From Apiosordaria backusii (Eukaryota > Ascomycota > Sordariomycetes > Sordariales > Lasiosphaeriaceae), in the NCBI GenBank assembly GCA_030549205.1, contig JAUKTV010000013.1, forward strand, positions 682,001 through 746,000: a DNA stretch of 64,000 nucleotides, written 5' to 3'. The notes below the pieces were generated by a model. That model did no database searches, was not told the DNA's origin, and was given only the letters and a program-made list of their open reading frames with translations. Below, piece by piece: positions 43,563-55,002 of the stretch. Within the stretch, counting starts at the first letter, position 1; each line of letters starts with the position of its first letter. A program made the position numbers and the translations under genes.

Positions 43563-44309
43563 CTACTTATCCGACTTCAACTGATCCAACCCCTTGTTCA
43601 AACGATCTTGTTGTTTCTCCAGCCTCGGATTCGGCTCCGGCTTAGGCGGAGGCTCGAACTTGCCCGCAGCGATGTTGGTCATCGTTTCAGCCGCACACCG
43701 TGTTATCGCCGAAAAAGTCTTCAAGACTCCTTTTCTGTCGTTCACTGCTTCAGTCACGATGCCAAACAAACTCGTAGGCACAGTCAACTCGCAGAAAGGT
43801 TTCTGTTCCCAACCGGGAACTTCGATAGGGCCTTTGCCCCCTACCATCGTGGGATTGTGGAAGTTCTTCTTATACCCAAGTTGGATATCCGGTAGCCAAG
43901 GTTTGTTTTCTGTTGGATGGAACAAGATCCGAACAATGTGTGGCATAACTTCGCTCCACCTCGGAGAAGAGATTCCTCTGAGACTCCAACGGCGGAGGAA
44001 ATACGGGCTTCTCTCGATCCGCCAAAGGAGCGAGAACAGCGTGTGCATGTCCGGATTTCTACCTATATCGACCCCCACAGCGGATTCAATGAAGAGGCCG
44101 ATTTCTTTATACTGAAGAAGATGGTCGGCTTCAAGACGCAACATCGGCAATGAGGCGAGCTTCTGAAATTGCGGAGCGTTTTCCTTACACGGACGAATTG
44201 GCAGGATTGTTGTTGAACCCACTTTGACCGTCATGACTGTCTCCAACAGCTTCGTGATTATGTTTGGCGGTCCTACATCGAAGGGAACGTTTGTGTGGAA
44301 TGCAGCAAC
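43563..44309 (-). CDS. Hypothetical protein, 5' exon unresolved
   Basis: Function not recognised. An open frame of about 248 codons with good coding character but no ATG at its head: it begins after a possible acceptor CTCAG at 44310-44311. Readable segments include FDVGPPNIITKLLETVMTVK, LLQYKEIGLFIESAVGVDIG and NPTMVGGKGPIEVPGWEQKP. The end is a Pro/Lys/Gln-rich tail (LEKQQDRLNKGLDQLKSDK). There is no transmembrane segment or known motif. It may be the 3' exon of a gene whose 5' part is the frame at 44427-44987, but I could not find a convincing donor. Confidence is that it is coding, not in its boundaries. Confidence 0.45.
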   Translation of the reverse strand, partial: VAAFHTNVPFDVGPPNIITKLLETVMTVKVGSTTILPIRPCKENAPQFQKLASLPMLRLEADHLLQYKEIGLFIESAVGVDIGRNPDMHTLFSLLWRIERSPYFLRRWSLRGISSPRWSEVMPHIVRILFHPTENKPWLPDIQLGYKKNFHNPTMVGGKGPIEVPGWEQKPFCELTVPTSLFGIVTEAVNDRKGVLKTFSAITRCAAETMTNIAAGKFEPPPKPEPNPRLEKQQDRLNKGLDQLKSDK

Positions 44310-44426
44310 CTGAGTTACTCCAGTGATTAGAAGTACCAGCAATTTTGGTTTGTATGGTGCAGGGAGGCCAAAGTAGGGGCGCGGCGCTTTGTGGGCCCTC
44401 CACTCTGCTGAACGTTCGATCGGCTC

Positions 44427-44987
44427 CTATGCTTGACGAGCTGGAAGGGCTGGAAGCGGCCCAGAAGCTTGCAATGCTGATCCAGGTGCTGTGTGATGAA
44501 AACTCGAGGCTGCTGTGACAGGCGGCAGATGATCCTCCCCATGGTGTTCCCCAGGACCGCCCGTGGATTTTGTCTCCGACTCATCACCCAGGGTATCAAT
44601 GGCCGCGGTCGGGCGGGCGTTGGCGTCTGATATGGCGGCAACGGAATCTACTGCCTGGCACAGAGGCGTGACGAGTAGCAAAGGGTTGGACGAAGCTGCA
44701 GACAAAGTGGTGAGGTCTATCTGAATAGTAAGAGGGACATTATATTTAATTCCGTCAATCTGGAAAGACACGGGGTCATCTGTGCGAGCGGTATTTGGCG
44801 TATCCATGCGGAAAGAAAGGGGAGTTATTTGAGCGAGCAACTGTAGAGCCGCCGTGAGGTCTCGTTGCACAACTGTAGAACCTGATTGAACGGCTGTCGT
44901 GCCTGGTTGAGCAACAGCCGTGGTGTCTGACTGAGCAGCCACCGCAGTGTCGGGCTTAGCAGAAGTGGTGCCTGAATGAGGATCCAT
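44427..44987 (-). CDS. Hypothetical protein with Thr/Ala/Gln repeats
   Basis: Function not recognised. An ATG-initiated frame of 186 aa. Residues 1-45 contain an irregular repeat of TAVAQ/TTAV type (SDTTAVAQPGTTAVQSG). The middle segment has FQIDGIKYNVPLTIQIDLTT and SSNPLLLVTPLCQAV. The C-terminus is Pro/Ala-rich. It may be an independent small gene or the first exon of the gene at 43563-44309. An antisense or shadow origin is less likely because the frame stays open over its full length with a start context after CC. Confidence 0.35.
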   Translation of the reverse strand: MDPHSGTTSAKPDTAVAAQSDTTAVAQPGTTAVQSGSTVVQRDLTAALQLLAQITPLSFRMDTPNTARTDDPVSFQIDGIKYNVPLTIQIDLTTLSAASSNPLLLVTPLCQAVDSVAAISDANARPTAAIDTLGDESETKSTGGPGEHHGEDHLPPVTAASSFHHTAPGSALQASGPLPALPARQA

Positions 44988-45543
44988 GGTAAGTAAGACT
45001 GTCGCCAAGTACTGCTTGGATTGATGTTGGATTGGCCAAAACTGAAAATGACTGTTCGAGAGTGGATGGACGGTGATAAAGTTGCTCAAGTTCGGTGCTG
45101 TAAAATTGCCGTACTTGATCCTCGTCGAGTGTTCTTTCCTGGATTGCTGCCACTGTGGCCAAGCAGGCCAGAACCCTCCCTCGCTACCTGCCTGGTCAAG
45201 TCTTTTCCATCCAGTGGACGAAAGAGAGACCGCCGACCTAGGAAGGACCCAGACAGCAAAACAGAAATCTCAGGTATGCACATGCCAAAATCGAGAATCA
45301 TAAATCTGTATCTGTAATTCATGCTCAAATAGGTGCCGTAGTCTTCCATTACTGACCAACCGCAACAAGAACCCTCTAAAACAAAACCCTGTGTTCTTGT
45401 TCCCAGACTGTAACCAAGAATGCAAGAAGCAAAATGCTGATGCTATGAGCCATGAGCAGATCTAAAAGCCGCCGTGATTATACAACCGGATGAACGCCTG
45501 TGGAATTAATATCTTCGTCATATCTCCATCGTACACTGACCCC
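44988..45543. other. Intergenic between hypothetical gene and PXMP4-like gene
   Basis: About 560 bases. A minus-strand frame (45086-45349) has no support from homology, and nothing else was seen. Confidence 0.4.
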
Positions 45544-46467
45544 TCATTTGTTGTGCCATATAAAGTTTCGTAGGCCATCCCAGTCGTCGGCATTCTGGTA
45601 GATGTAGACCATGCTGCTTCGCAAACTAGGCTGCAGCTCGGCCGCATGCCATCTGAAGAGATGCATGACGGCTGCCCATGACATGCTGGCAAAGACAGGC
45701 CAGGCATAGTAACTGATTGCCGCGCTCTTCTGAGGTTCTGACACACCCGGGAGACCGTAACCGGGCTTCACAGCCAGGCGCGCCAGCGCCAGCGCGACGC
45801 GCGCAAAAATATAGATGACGATTTGCTGGCTGACGCTCGAGATCTTGCCGCGTCTGGATCGTTGGCCGAAAACAACGTAGCCGCCGAGGAGACCGGCAAT
45901 AAAGCTGTCGTATGGGCCTTTTGAACGTTAGCGTCTCCTCTCTGGTTGCCGAACCGAGGTTCTTCATATTTTACCTTCCTTGCCCGGTGTGGCCCCGTAC
46001 AACTTCAGAAGCAAACATGTTGACTTGTAGATTGTCGCAAACTTTGCCAAATTAAGGGCGTGTGTTTTTGTTGCGCCGTAGATGAGCCGTACTTTCTCAC
46101 GGAACCTGCATCGCGGGATCGGATGTGTTAATAATCGGGCAGATTGTTCGATGGAGGTAAATTGGGAGAGACGCACGTTCCGGAGCGAAAGAGCATGATC
46201 ATCCTGTACAGCAACTCGTCAGCAAGGCGCGGCGACAAATCCGGGGCTGCGATCTGAAAACCTACACCAAGGCATGTGGAAAGCGGACTTTTGCGCCGTA
46301 GACGGCGCCATTGCGCGCGCCCTTGACGACTGTGAGAATATCACGGTATTTTGGATCGAGGATGATGCTCTCGGCGAGAACCTATGCGCTGCGTCAATCT
46401 TCGCTTTTCCACACAGTTAAAGGTGGTGGTTTCGTCGCACCTTGAGGCTCTGAAGGGTGGCTGACAT
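45544..46467 (-). CDS. Peroxisomal membrane protein 4-like (PXMP4/PMP24, Tim17 superfamily)
   Basis: PXMP4 is an integral protein of the peroxisomal membrane with a Tim17/22/23-type fold; its transport role is unclear. Five exons, 46467-46441, 46381-46266, 46203-46177, 46105-45975 and 45917-45544, give 224 aa. Conserved parts are VKGARNGAVYGAKVRFPHAL, VMIMLFRSG, REKVRLIYGATKTHALNLA and YDSFIAGLLGGYVVFG, then RNFIWHNK at the end. The paired glycine segments GAVYGAKVRFPHALVM and FIAGLLGGYVVFG are typical. Exon 3 is only 27 bases. All joins keep frame. The first exon (MSATLQSLK) is inferred from its GTGCGA donor. Confidence 0.85.
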
Positions 46468-47455
46468 GGTGCCTCGGTTATGGCAGTTAACGGATGACGA
46501 ACGTTTTTCTCAGCGGGCGACGGGAGAGCGCAAAGACGGTATACGGTGGGATGTTTGGGTGCGCGCAGCACTGAAAAGAAAACAAATCGTAGTCTACCTC
46601 ATGGGAATGTCTTGGTCGTTACTTCTATAGGTGTTGAGGAAGAGAAGGGGAGAATCGCAAATGTTTTGGTGTCATCAACAAAGAGGATCAGCGGCTCTTG
46701 ATAGCATTTCGTAGCCGAGCATGTGCGACCGGCTGGCGGCCCATGGCGGCGCGGTTGCAGCGGTGGTGCACCATTTCCAGGGCGCGCCGAGCTTTACAAG
46801 GTTCCCCGCAAAAATGACGCAGGGGCCTGGAAGTCGGATCCCGGGACCCACAATGGTGGGGGGAACCGTTTTCCTCTAGCATGTGAAAGTTGAGCCGTCA
46901 ACACCACCATCCGTTTCGCCCAAGTCCACCCGTCGCCGGCGTTGTGGTTCACCGGGTAATGCGGTAGTCTTCTTCCGATCTTCGGGCCTCTTTCTTATTG
47001 ATCTCTAATCAACTTGATCAAGGAATCTCGAATTCCAATCCTAGCTCAGGTACGTCAAACAAACAAATCGTCCAAGACATTGCTAACAAGTTGTATAGCA
47101 AGCATGTTTCCCAGCTCTATTCTGTCCCATAATTCATCAAATGGTTGCCCAAAAACCCATCCAAACTCCCAGCGCCGTGATGCCACTACAGGTCTATCCC
47201 TTCTAGAACGCCATGTTGCAAATTTCCTCCCCGGTAGGCTCGTCGAAACCGACCAACCAATACCCATTATGTCCTCAACTCACCCATTCCCTTATCAGCA
47301 CATCCATCTCTTCACACCCAAACCTCACCACCCCCACCCACCCTTGTCCCTGGACACATCCCCCCAGCCTCCCGCTCCCCTCTAACCCTCCTCTTTCTAT
47401 CCCTCCTACTCCCCCCTACCCTCTTAGCCTTCCTCTTCCCCTCCATCACTTCATC
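46468..47455. other. Intergenic: PXMP4-like promoter and flank of RING/IBR gene
   Basis: About 990 bases with no supported gene. Right half pyrimidine-rich on the plus strand. Confidence 0.45.
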
Positions 47456-48584
47456 TCATACCAAGTCAGCTTTAATTCTCCCCCCACTCATCTCGACAAC
47501 GATAGGAAACTTACAAGTCTGTTGACTAACCCCAAACATATGCCCCTTTTGCCCACATCTCTTACAAGTATTCTCCCCACACTGCCCGCACGTCCCCACC
47601 TTCCCTCCCCTCTTCATATCCAGTTTCGGGTTGATGAACCTCTTGCATTGGGGGTTATAGCAGTACAGCCTCTCCGCTGTTGGGATGGAGTGCTCAGTCA
47701 GCTTGTCGGAATAGGCCATGAACTGGAGGTAGGTGACCGACTGTCGGAGGATGGCTTTGGGGATGGTGGTGGATTGGCTGCATGGGCAGGCTGCGGGGTG
47801 GAAGGGGGAGGAGATGAGGGAGGTGATGAGGGTTTGGCAGGTGCAGCTTGGGCAGAGGAGGTGGGTGCAGGGTAAGGGGTGTTGGAGGTTGGGTGGGATG
47901 AGGGAGGTGCAGTTGTTGCATGGGAGGGGGGGCTTGAGGCTGGTGTGTCGGGGGGTAGGTGACGAGTTTTGGTAGGGAGGGGTTTTGATGGGGTTGCTGC
48001 TACGGAGGCTGCTGAGGAGGGGGCTGTGAAGGGGGTGTCGGGGGTGTCGTCCCAGAAGCGGGAGGCTTCTTGGGTGAGCTGGGTGTCGGGGGTTTCGGGG
48101 TTGTCCTCGAGGTCGAAGATTAAGTCGTCGACGTGATCGGGATAGCGGTAGCTGGACTTGGAGGGGGTGTATGGAGCCTCTGAGGGGGTTGTGAGTATTG
48201 TTGAGGCAGTGTCTGAGTCGTCAGCCCAGAATCTCGAGGCCTCTTGTGTGAGTTGGCTTGTGGGAGATTCGGGAAAGTCCTCGGTTAATGGTGTTCCGGG
48301 CGCTTCTTCGGCTTCTGGGGCTTGTTTTGGTGATGCTGCTGCTGTATCTAGGAAGGGTCCGAAGATACTCTGAGGCTTTGGTAGTTTGACTGTGAGCGCG
48401 GTTTCTGGGGGTGTGGGCAGCGGCTTTTGGAAGAGAGCCCCACGCAGTTTGGGGTGGCCATAGACTGGAATTCCGGGGCAGGAGTCGGCTCAGGGGTATC
48501 AGGAGGTGTGTCGGGTAAGTCTTTTGAAGGGAAATGCGCGCTGACATTGCCCATTTTCCCAGGCTTGGACCCGAGGATCCCCAT
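47456..48584 (-). CDS. RING/IBR protein, apparent frameshifts, possible N-myristoylation
   Basis: Probable ubiquitin-ligase-like protein lacking a clear RING2. Starting at 48584 the frame must gain one base at the G4 run 48475-48478 and one at the G7 run 47926-47932 to give 376 aa. The N-terminus MGILGSKPGK has Gly2 and Ser6, a myristoylation-type signal. The disordered half has a repeated motif QLTQEASRFWADD / QLTQEASRFWDD. Next comes PCNNCTSLIPP...CTHLLCPSCTCQTL (RING1) and YCYNPQCKRFINP...GTCGQCGENTCKRCGQKGH (in-between-RING). It stops shortly after TCKFPIVVEMS with no RING2. A possible donor (TTG|GTATGA) overlaps the stop, so another exon cannot be excluded. An upstream ATG at 48617 is an alternative start. 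Confidence 0.6.
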
Positions 48585-49622
48585 CTTGACGGCTGACGAT
48601 GACTTGTGCCAAAACATCTTGATACAACATGAAGCTAACACGCGATAAGTAGTTGGTGGAGAGAATGAAACATCGAGAAGGCAGGCATCTCTTTTTTATC
48701 AAGGACAATGCTACGAGGGGATTATCTGGGGTGTTCCAGGTGACTCTTCACGCGCCGACTTGGGCATTTCTCACGCCACAGTTGTACCACGCTCATTGGA
48801 CCATCAAGGATCCTCTTCCAAGGCGAGCTGCTTTGGCTCCATTTCCACGTTGTCGTTGACGCCCGAGGTGGTGGGTCGAGCCCTAACAAGGTGGCAGCGT
48901 GTGAATGGTGGTTGATTGTCAGGGGTACGATTGGCTGCACGCCGGCACTTACCTGAAAGGTGAATACCGACCCAGAAGCCCAGGACTACAAGATATGCAA
49001 TGACTGGTCAGTTTAGATATGTCAATAGAGGAGTTAAAAACGGCTTTGTTAACTCCGAATGTTGAGTACTATGTACCGTAGGTGCCTGGAAACTTACCAA
49101 CTCAAAGGTCCCCCCCAAGGAAGCAGAACAACGATCATTATAAAGAACTTGAACACTTCGACATTGAATATTCTTGTGTTTGACGAAGCTGGCTTACAGA
49201 TTTACAATGTAATTATATTCAAACAAAGAGGGGTGCTGTGAGATTTGTTGGCTCTCATTTAACGAATGAGAGTGCATGTCTGGCGACTACCTGGAGCATC
49301 TTTCAAAACCAAGTATATGTACCACACAACCAGTCTTACAAGTCCACTTAAACAAGCCAGTTTTCCTAAAGTCCCTTTACATCATGCAAATAGTTGGGGA
49401 GGTTTTACCTCTTATGAAAGGGTATGCTGCGCTGTAGTTGACCAAAGAGGGGTAACACAGCATGCTCAGCCACCGGATCACAAGTGGCTTGCATATTAGG
49501 TTGCGGGGGCGCAGCTCATTCTACCTGCAGGCTGGGCCTTGAAAGGATTTCGACATATTGATGCTCTCACACTTTTAGTATATCTTACAACACTACAAGA
49601 CTCATTCATTCATCTTTTCAAT
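48585..49622. other. Divergent intergenic region (RING/IBR / HET gene)
   Basis: About 1 kb holding promoters of the two flanking genes. No gene recognised. It becomes more AT-rich to the right, where accessory sequence starts. Confidence 0.45.
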
Positions 49623-51934
49623 ATGCCGTCTAATAATAAAAGGTCTCCCAGGTCTCCCAGGTTTCCATTATCACTCCACCGCAGAGCTCATTCAACACAG
49701 AAACCTCTTTACGGGTCCCTCGCGGGACAGGGAAGCACGAACTTCCGACTCATGAGATTAAACCCAGGGATATTGGATCAAGGTGTTACTTGCACTTTAG
49801 AAGAGATCCCTCTCAACAATGCACCGCCATACAAAGCGCTTTCATACGCATGGGACAATTCTATCAGCAGTTCAAGCCCAGGCTCATCGCCATCAACAAT
49901 GATGATAACTTGCAATAATGTTCCCATAGCCGTCAGCACCAACCTCTACGCTGCCCTTAAGCGGCTACGAAGCAGAGAAAAGGTGGTCAATCTCTGGGTC
50001 GATGCGGTCTGTATTAATCAACAAGACCCTGATGAAAGAGGCCACCAAGTTGGTATCATGCGACAAATATACGAACAAGCCGAGGAAGTTGCCATCTGGC
50101 TCGGGGGTAAACAGGACGATGATGACCTGGCAGAGGATTTCATGCTCTCTTCCGGGTTGACATCGCTCGACTGGACTGATAACGAGGAGACAAATCGCCA
50201 TTTCTGGGTAGAATTTCTCCGTCGACGTGATTGCCGAAGACAATACGTATTCGGCGCTTTTTGTGTGTTTTGGTTGCTGTCACTTGGTGTACCAGCTTCG
50301 GTCACTCCACACATCAGCTCACCTTTCGGGCAGTCTTCTTGCATTTTGAATGGGATTCAGGCGATCATGGGGCAAGCATGGGTTTGTATGCCTATCTCAG
50401 TTAAGAAAAGCTACACGTGAGCTAACTCCTGTGCTTACTTACAGTGGCAAAGAACATGGGTTTTACAAGAGACAGTTGTCGCGGCTAAAGCTACCTGTTA
50501 TTATGCCACCTTGTCGTGTCCCTGGACCATGATCACGAAGGCAGCGGCATCATATATGAATGGGCAACTTTCCACAAACATCGACTCCGCCTATGGATAC
50601 GTCTCTCTGTTATCCCAGTTCGCCCGGCAGGTACGGGATATTGAGATCATCCGGCAGGATTGGCGAGATCCATCAAAGCTCGTTTCGCTGCTTCCTCTCC
50701 TTCGACAGTTTAGAATACGAAGCGCAACAGATCCAAGAGACAAGATTTACGCACTACTCGGCATGGTTCAGTATTGGGGCGGTCAACACAAGATTGTTCC
50801 TGACTACAACCTCAATGTGACGAACCTTTATTGGCAGACCTCCATAACGATCATCAAAAATACGCAATCACTTGAGGTGCTGTGCGGCACCCCAAACGCC
50901 ATGAGCGATGGTGATCGAAGACATGACTATCGCTGTCACCCATCTTGGGTGATTGACTGGTGAGAGACAATTCAGATCATCACAGACTCATTTTGACTAG
51001 TGGTGCTGATACTTCCCTCAGGAGCTACATACCTAGTGCAACCGAAAATATTCGTCTTGAAACACAAGGATTCTATGATGCATCATGCTACTTGCCGCTT
51101 GGTCAAGTTCGCAGCCACAGTCGTCTGTTGCTGGAAGTAGAGGGGATGGAGTTCGATCACATCCAATGGGTCTCTGACGAAACAGTATACTCCCAAGACG
51201 GCAGAGACGGTGGTGCCAAACGATGGAGAGAGGTCGTGAACAAGTGGGAAGAGTTAGCCGGGAAGACTGTAGGCAACGACCACCAACAATACGTTGGCGG
51301 TAGCACCATTGGAAATGCCTTTTGGCGCACCCTCTGTGGCAACATCGAGTACACACATGCCGGAATACGCTGCGCTGGGGATGCAGTGTCATCAACATAT
51401 ACCAAATGGCGAAGCGTGGACTTCAACCATCGAAGGACGACATCGATCATTGGACAGTACTTGCAAGAACCGCTATTCAACGCCAAGGATGGATTGACTG
51501 AGAAGGAATTGGAATCCGAAAAGAGAAACGCATTCCAATACGCCGTCAGGTTTGCCTGTAGCGACAGGAAGTTCTTTATTACACAGAAAGGGTACATGGG
51601 AACTGGCCCCTGCGGCATAAGCGTTGGGGATGGGGTTTTTGTTGTGTCAGGGAGCCGAGTGCCATTGATTCTACGACCCTCAACACAAGAAGTGAGTTGC
51701 AGGAATAGGGCGGTCGAAACACTCATCAAACGGCGTGTGGACAGTAAACAGCAAGTCTTCTTTCAGGCTGGTGCACAGGCTATGGAAATGATGAAACGAA
51801 CGGCCGAAGTCTGCAATGAGCTGCATAAGGGGCTGTATAACCTGGTTGGCGATGCTTACGTTCATGGCATAATGAACGGGGAAGCAAGCTTAGCTGAGGA
51901 GAGCCCTGCTCTCACCCCGTTGTTACTTCGGTGA
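49623..51934 (+). CDS. HET-domain protein (heterokaryon incompatibility type)
   Basis: HET-domain proteins trigger cell death on non-self fusion or act in fungal immunity. Three exons, 49623-50381, 50445-50959 and 51022-51934, give 728 aa. The HET domain holds its usual order: LEEIPLNNAPPYKALSYAW, IAVSTNLYAALKRLR and LWVDAVCINQQDPDERGHQV, then WQRTWVLQETVVA after intron 1. Intron 1 has a weak GTTTGT donor but a good CTAAC branch. Exon 2 includes RSATDPRDKIYALLGM, also typical. The C-terminal third ends with ITQKGYMGTGPCGISVGDGV, a segment common in fungal HET proteins. The stretch of about residues 205-250 (VFGAFCVFWLLSLGVPAS) is unusual and may hide another intron. No partner gene is evident. 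Confidence 0.87.
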
Positions 51935-52821
51935 CCGTTGTTACAAACACAGCTTAAATTCCGTCAAGATCAACAATACAATGGCTCTACCACCCTCAAA
52001 CTGCTTTAAAGTAGAAATAGTTGGCCTAGGATGCCGACAATATATACACTTGAAGACCCCGAAACCCTAAGCCAGTGGCCACACGTCAACAACCACCCAC
52101 GCATTTGGACCGATTGACTAGAACTCATCCACTCCGATCCGATGTTAAGCACACTAATTGATGTTGAAGATGAATCTGCGGGCAAACGGCTTGTTGATAA
52201 CCCTTTAGCAAGCTATACGCTATGTTCAGTGAATTTTAACATCGCGTGTCACGGGAGTCCCAGCCAAACAGAGATCCATACCCTAGTCATGTCCCGTATA
52301 TGGCAGCTTACCATACGCAACCAACACCAACCAATCATCTTGCAAGCATCATACGCCTCACACAGTGGCCGTCAGATCCAGGCGAGGACCCCCACCCCCT
52401 TCCCCTACCAAGTGTCGTAGGTAGGGTATCTTGGCTTCCTAGTCGTATAATCTTAGCTTTCTATTCACTTAATCTCAGCTTTCATACTATTCGATCTTTT
52501 CTTTCTACCTACCCACCTTACCTACCTAGTACACAGAGATGTGTGCAACTATTCGCGTTCAACACCTTAATGCGTCTTCAGCCAACGTAACAAAGCTTTA
52601 CGAGATCTAACCTATAGATTTGACTGATGCTCAAAGCTCCTTGATTTTGAAAAAAAAGAGGAAAATAGGTGTTGCAAGTCCAAGTCGACCTATCGCAATG
52701 GTCTAACCTGTAACTTTTGCAGTATTAAATACCTAGGGTTGTTGATCTATCTTTCAAGGCCAATCAAATACTAGTATTCTTTAGGACCTGTTAACTATCT
52801 CTGTAGGAGTGTTGGCTAGAT
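51935..52821. other. AT-rich intergenic region downstream of HET gene
   Basis: No gene supported. The sequence is AT-rich with degenerate TAATCTYAGCTTTC-like repeats around 52430-52500. Confidence 0.4.
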
Positions 52822-52935
52822 AGGTACCTACAGCCCGGCCAAGTTCACATACACGATTGTCTACTCCTGGAAGTAAAGGGGCTGAGTTCGATCATATCTA
52901 ATGGGTCGCTGAGGAAGTGGTTTACACTTACAACG
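52822..52935 (+). pseudogene. Decayed fragment of a second HET gene copy
   Basis: About 114 bases align without gaps over most of their length with 51086-51200, inside exon 3 of the HET gene. Conserved stretches include GGAAGTARAGGGG and GAGTTCGATCAYATCYAATGGG. Differences are mostly transitions, as expected from old repeat-induced point mutation or ordinary decay, but they run in both directions. The fragment has a one-base gap and no open frame. It lies 0.9 kb after the intact gene and on the same strand, so it is the remnant of a tandem duplication. Confidence 0.65.
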
Positions 52936-53197
52936 GACAAGGTTAATGAAGGCTGGGATGAAAGGCAAAATAGGCTAGGATCAAAAGTTAAAGAAGTTGG
53001 GGTTGGAGATTTAAAAAACTGGGACCAAAAACGAAAAAAGCTGGGATCATAGACTAAAAAAACAGCTCGGATAATAATCAACATAGGTACCTATCTAGTA
53101 GCCATTTCCTTGTTCTTAGTCAAAGTGGGAGCCAACAACCTCTACCATAGGTGGGTATGTGCCCGAGTAGCCACTCTCCCCCTAGGTATCTTCCCCC
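52936..53197. other. Degenerate AT-rich repeats
   Basis: A run of imperfect GCTGGGATNAAAG-type units about 20 bases apart (52950-53060). Probably further decayed duplicate material; no gene. Confidence 0.35.
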
Positions 53198-55002
53198 CTA
53201 AATAAAAGCAAGCAAATCCTTCCTCCCCCCTTCAACCAAAACCCAATCCTCTTCCTCCTCGACCACCTCCCCTTTCTCTTCATCGTCGCCCCTCCCCGAC
53301 TTAACAGGATACTTCCTCACATTCTCCACCGCCCACCTCACATCCTCTCCCAACACCGGCGGCCGCATCCCCTCCCCCTTCAGCGTCCCCAACCCCGCAA
53401 ACCGATAAAGCCAACCTAGCCACTCAAACGTCTGCCCATCCTCCCACGGTATATCATGAAACCTCTTTCTCTCCCGATTAACCCTCTCCACCCTCTCCCT
53501 CTCCCACCGTCCCTGCTCTTCCAGCGCTGGCAATGCCGCCCTCCCAGCAAAGTACCGAGCCAAAGCAACAGCTTGATACTCAAACCCCCTAAACGTCAGC
53601 ACCCTCGGCACCCCCACCAGTCCCAACGACGGCAAGTCCCGGAGGAAGGTGTGCTGATAGTTGTTTGAGAGTCTCCCGCCGTGGGAGTAATCCCAAAGTT
53701 CCCTGCCGTTGGCAGCAGTGTTCCAAAACGGAAACGAGGGTTGGTAGCCCGTGCAGTAGATCACCACATCCACGTCGCTTTCGCCAAGGTGGGTGCCATC
53801 GGAGAAGTTGATCTTGCCTGTGGATGGATCGAAGCTTGAAATGGTGGGCTTCCAGACGATGCCATCGGGGGGTAGGGCACCGTCCCAGAGAGAGGGGGAG
53901 CGCCGAGATATGTAAAGGGGAGACGCGGCAGCTGGAAGGAGGGAAACGGAGAGGTCGTGCCCGGAGGCGGAGTTGCCTATTACTAGGACGCGTTTGTCTT
54001 TGTGTGGGGCGGCAGAGCGGAAGGTTTTGGAGTGCTGGACTTTGGAGGGGAAGTTGACGGTGTATTCCTTTAGGCCGGGAACATGAGGGATCTGGACGGG
54101 GGTGCGTAATGTTAGATGGGGGTTGTCAGGGGTGATGATTCAGGGGTAGTAGTGGTGGAGACTCGAGAAAAAGGGGCCAAGTGGAGGCTGGGTCAGGGTG
54201 AAAACAAAGGACGGCGGGACATACGTAAGGGACGGAGTAATGTCCGTTTGCCAGGACCACCGCGTCAAACTCGTCTTCCCACCATGAGTCTTTGTTTTGG
54301 AGGGGGTCGTGTTTGCGGAGGGTGAGTTTCCAGCGGTTGAAGCCGCCTGGTTGGGAGGGGGGTAATTTGGAGAGGTCCTCGAGGGTTGTGTCGAGGACCA
54401 AGAAGGAATCTGTGCGGTGGTGGGAGAAGTAGGAGGCGATGTATTGCTGGGGGATGTAGTGCGGGCAGAAGGGGCCGTAGGGGAAGGGGAGGTCGGAGAA
54501 GGACATTGCTATCGAAGGAACGTTGGTTCTGGGTGTTTCTTGTTAGCATTTAGTAAGTGGTGCTTTGTAGGGGAGACTACACACGTCAGGTCATCGTAGA
54601 TGGGAGTTTGTGAGTATCGTTCTTGTCGATTTGGAGATGTTGTGGTTGGTAGTTTGGCTGGGATGCGCAAGGGAGGGTCGATCTCAGGGGCTAGGGCGCC
54701 TGGGTGGATGGGCAGAGAGGTGGAGAGGGAGACATCATAAATCCTGGGAGGGTTAGTGTGGGCTCTATGAGCTACGTCAAAAGGTGGGATTACCATGTCC
54801 CACCTGGACCCTCCCGGCGCTCAAAGACACGGATGCGATCAAAGTAATCCTCAGCTTTGAAGGCAGCAGCGGTCACCGCTCCTGGAGATACTGTCAGTCA
54901 TCATCTAGTTTAACATGGTTGGTGAATTGTTCATAGCTTACCTGCAGCGCCGGCGCCAATGATGGCGACGGATCTAATCCTTTTCTCCTTGGTGGTATTC
55001 AT
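53198..55002 (-). CDS. Flavin-containing monooxygenase (FMO family)
   Basis: FMO enzymes oxidise nitrogen or sulfur atoms, in fungi often glutathione or small secondary metabolites. Five exons, 55002-54942, 54881-54794, 54743-54585, 54528-54225 and 54091-53198, give 501 aa with every join in frame. The FAD motif VAIIGAGAAG (G16, G18, G21) is split by intron 1. ERREGPGGTW and the FMO core PIYDDLTTNVPSIAMSFSD follow. The NADPH motif is KRVLVIGNSASGHDLSVS, and DVVIYCTGYQPSFPF is the FATGY-like motif. It resembles the yeast Fmo1-like thiol-specific group. No surface signal or membrane segment. It lies next to a broken amidase gene. Confidence 0.92.
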
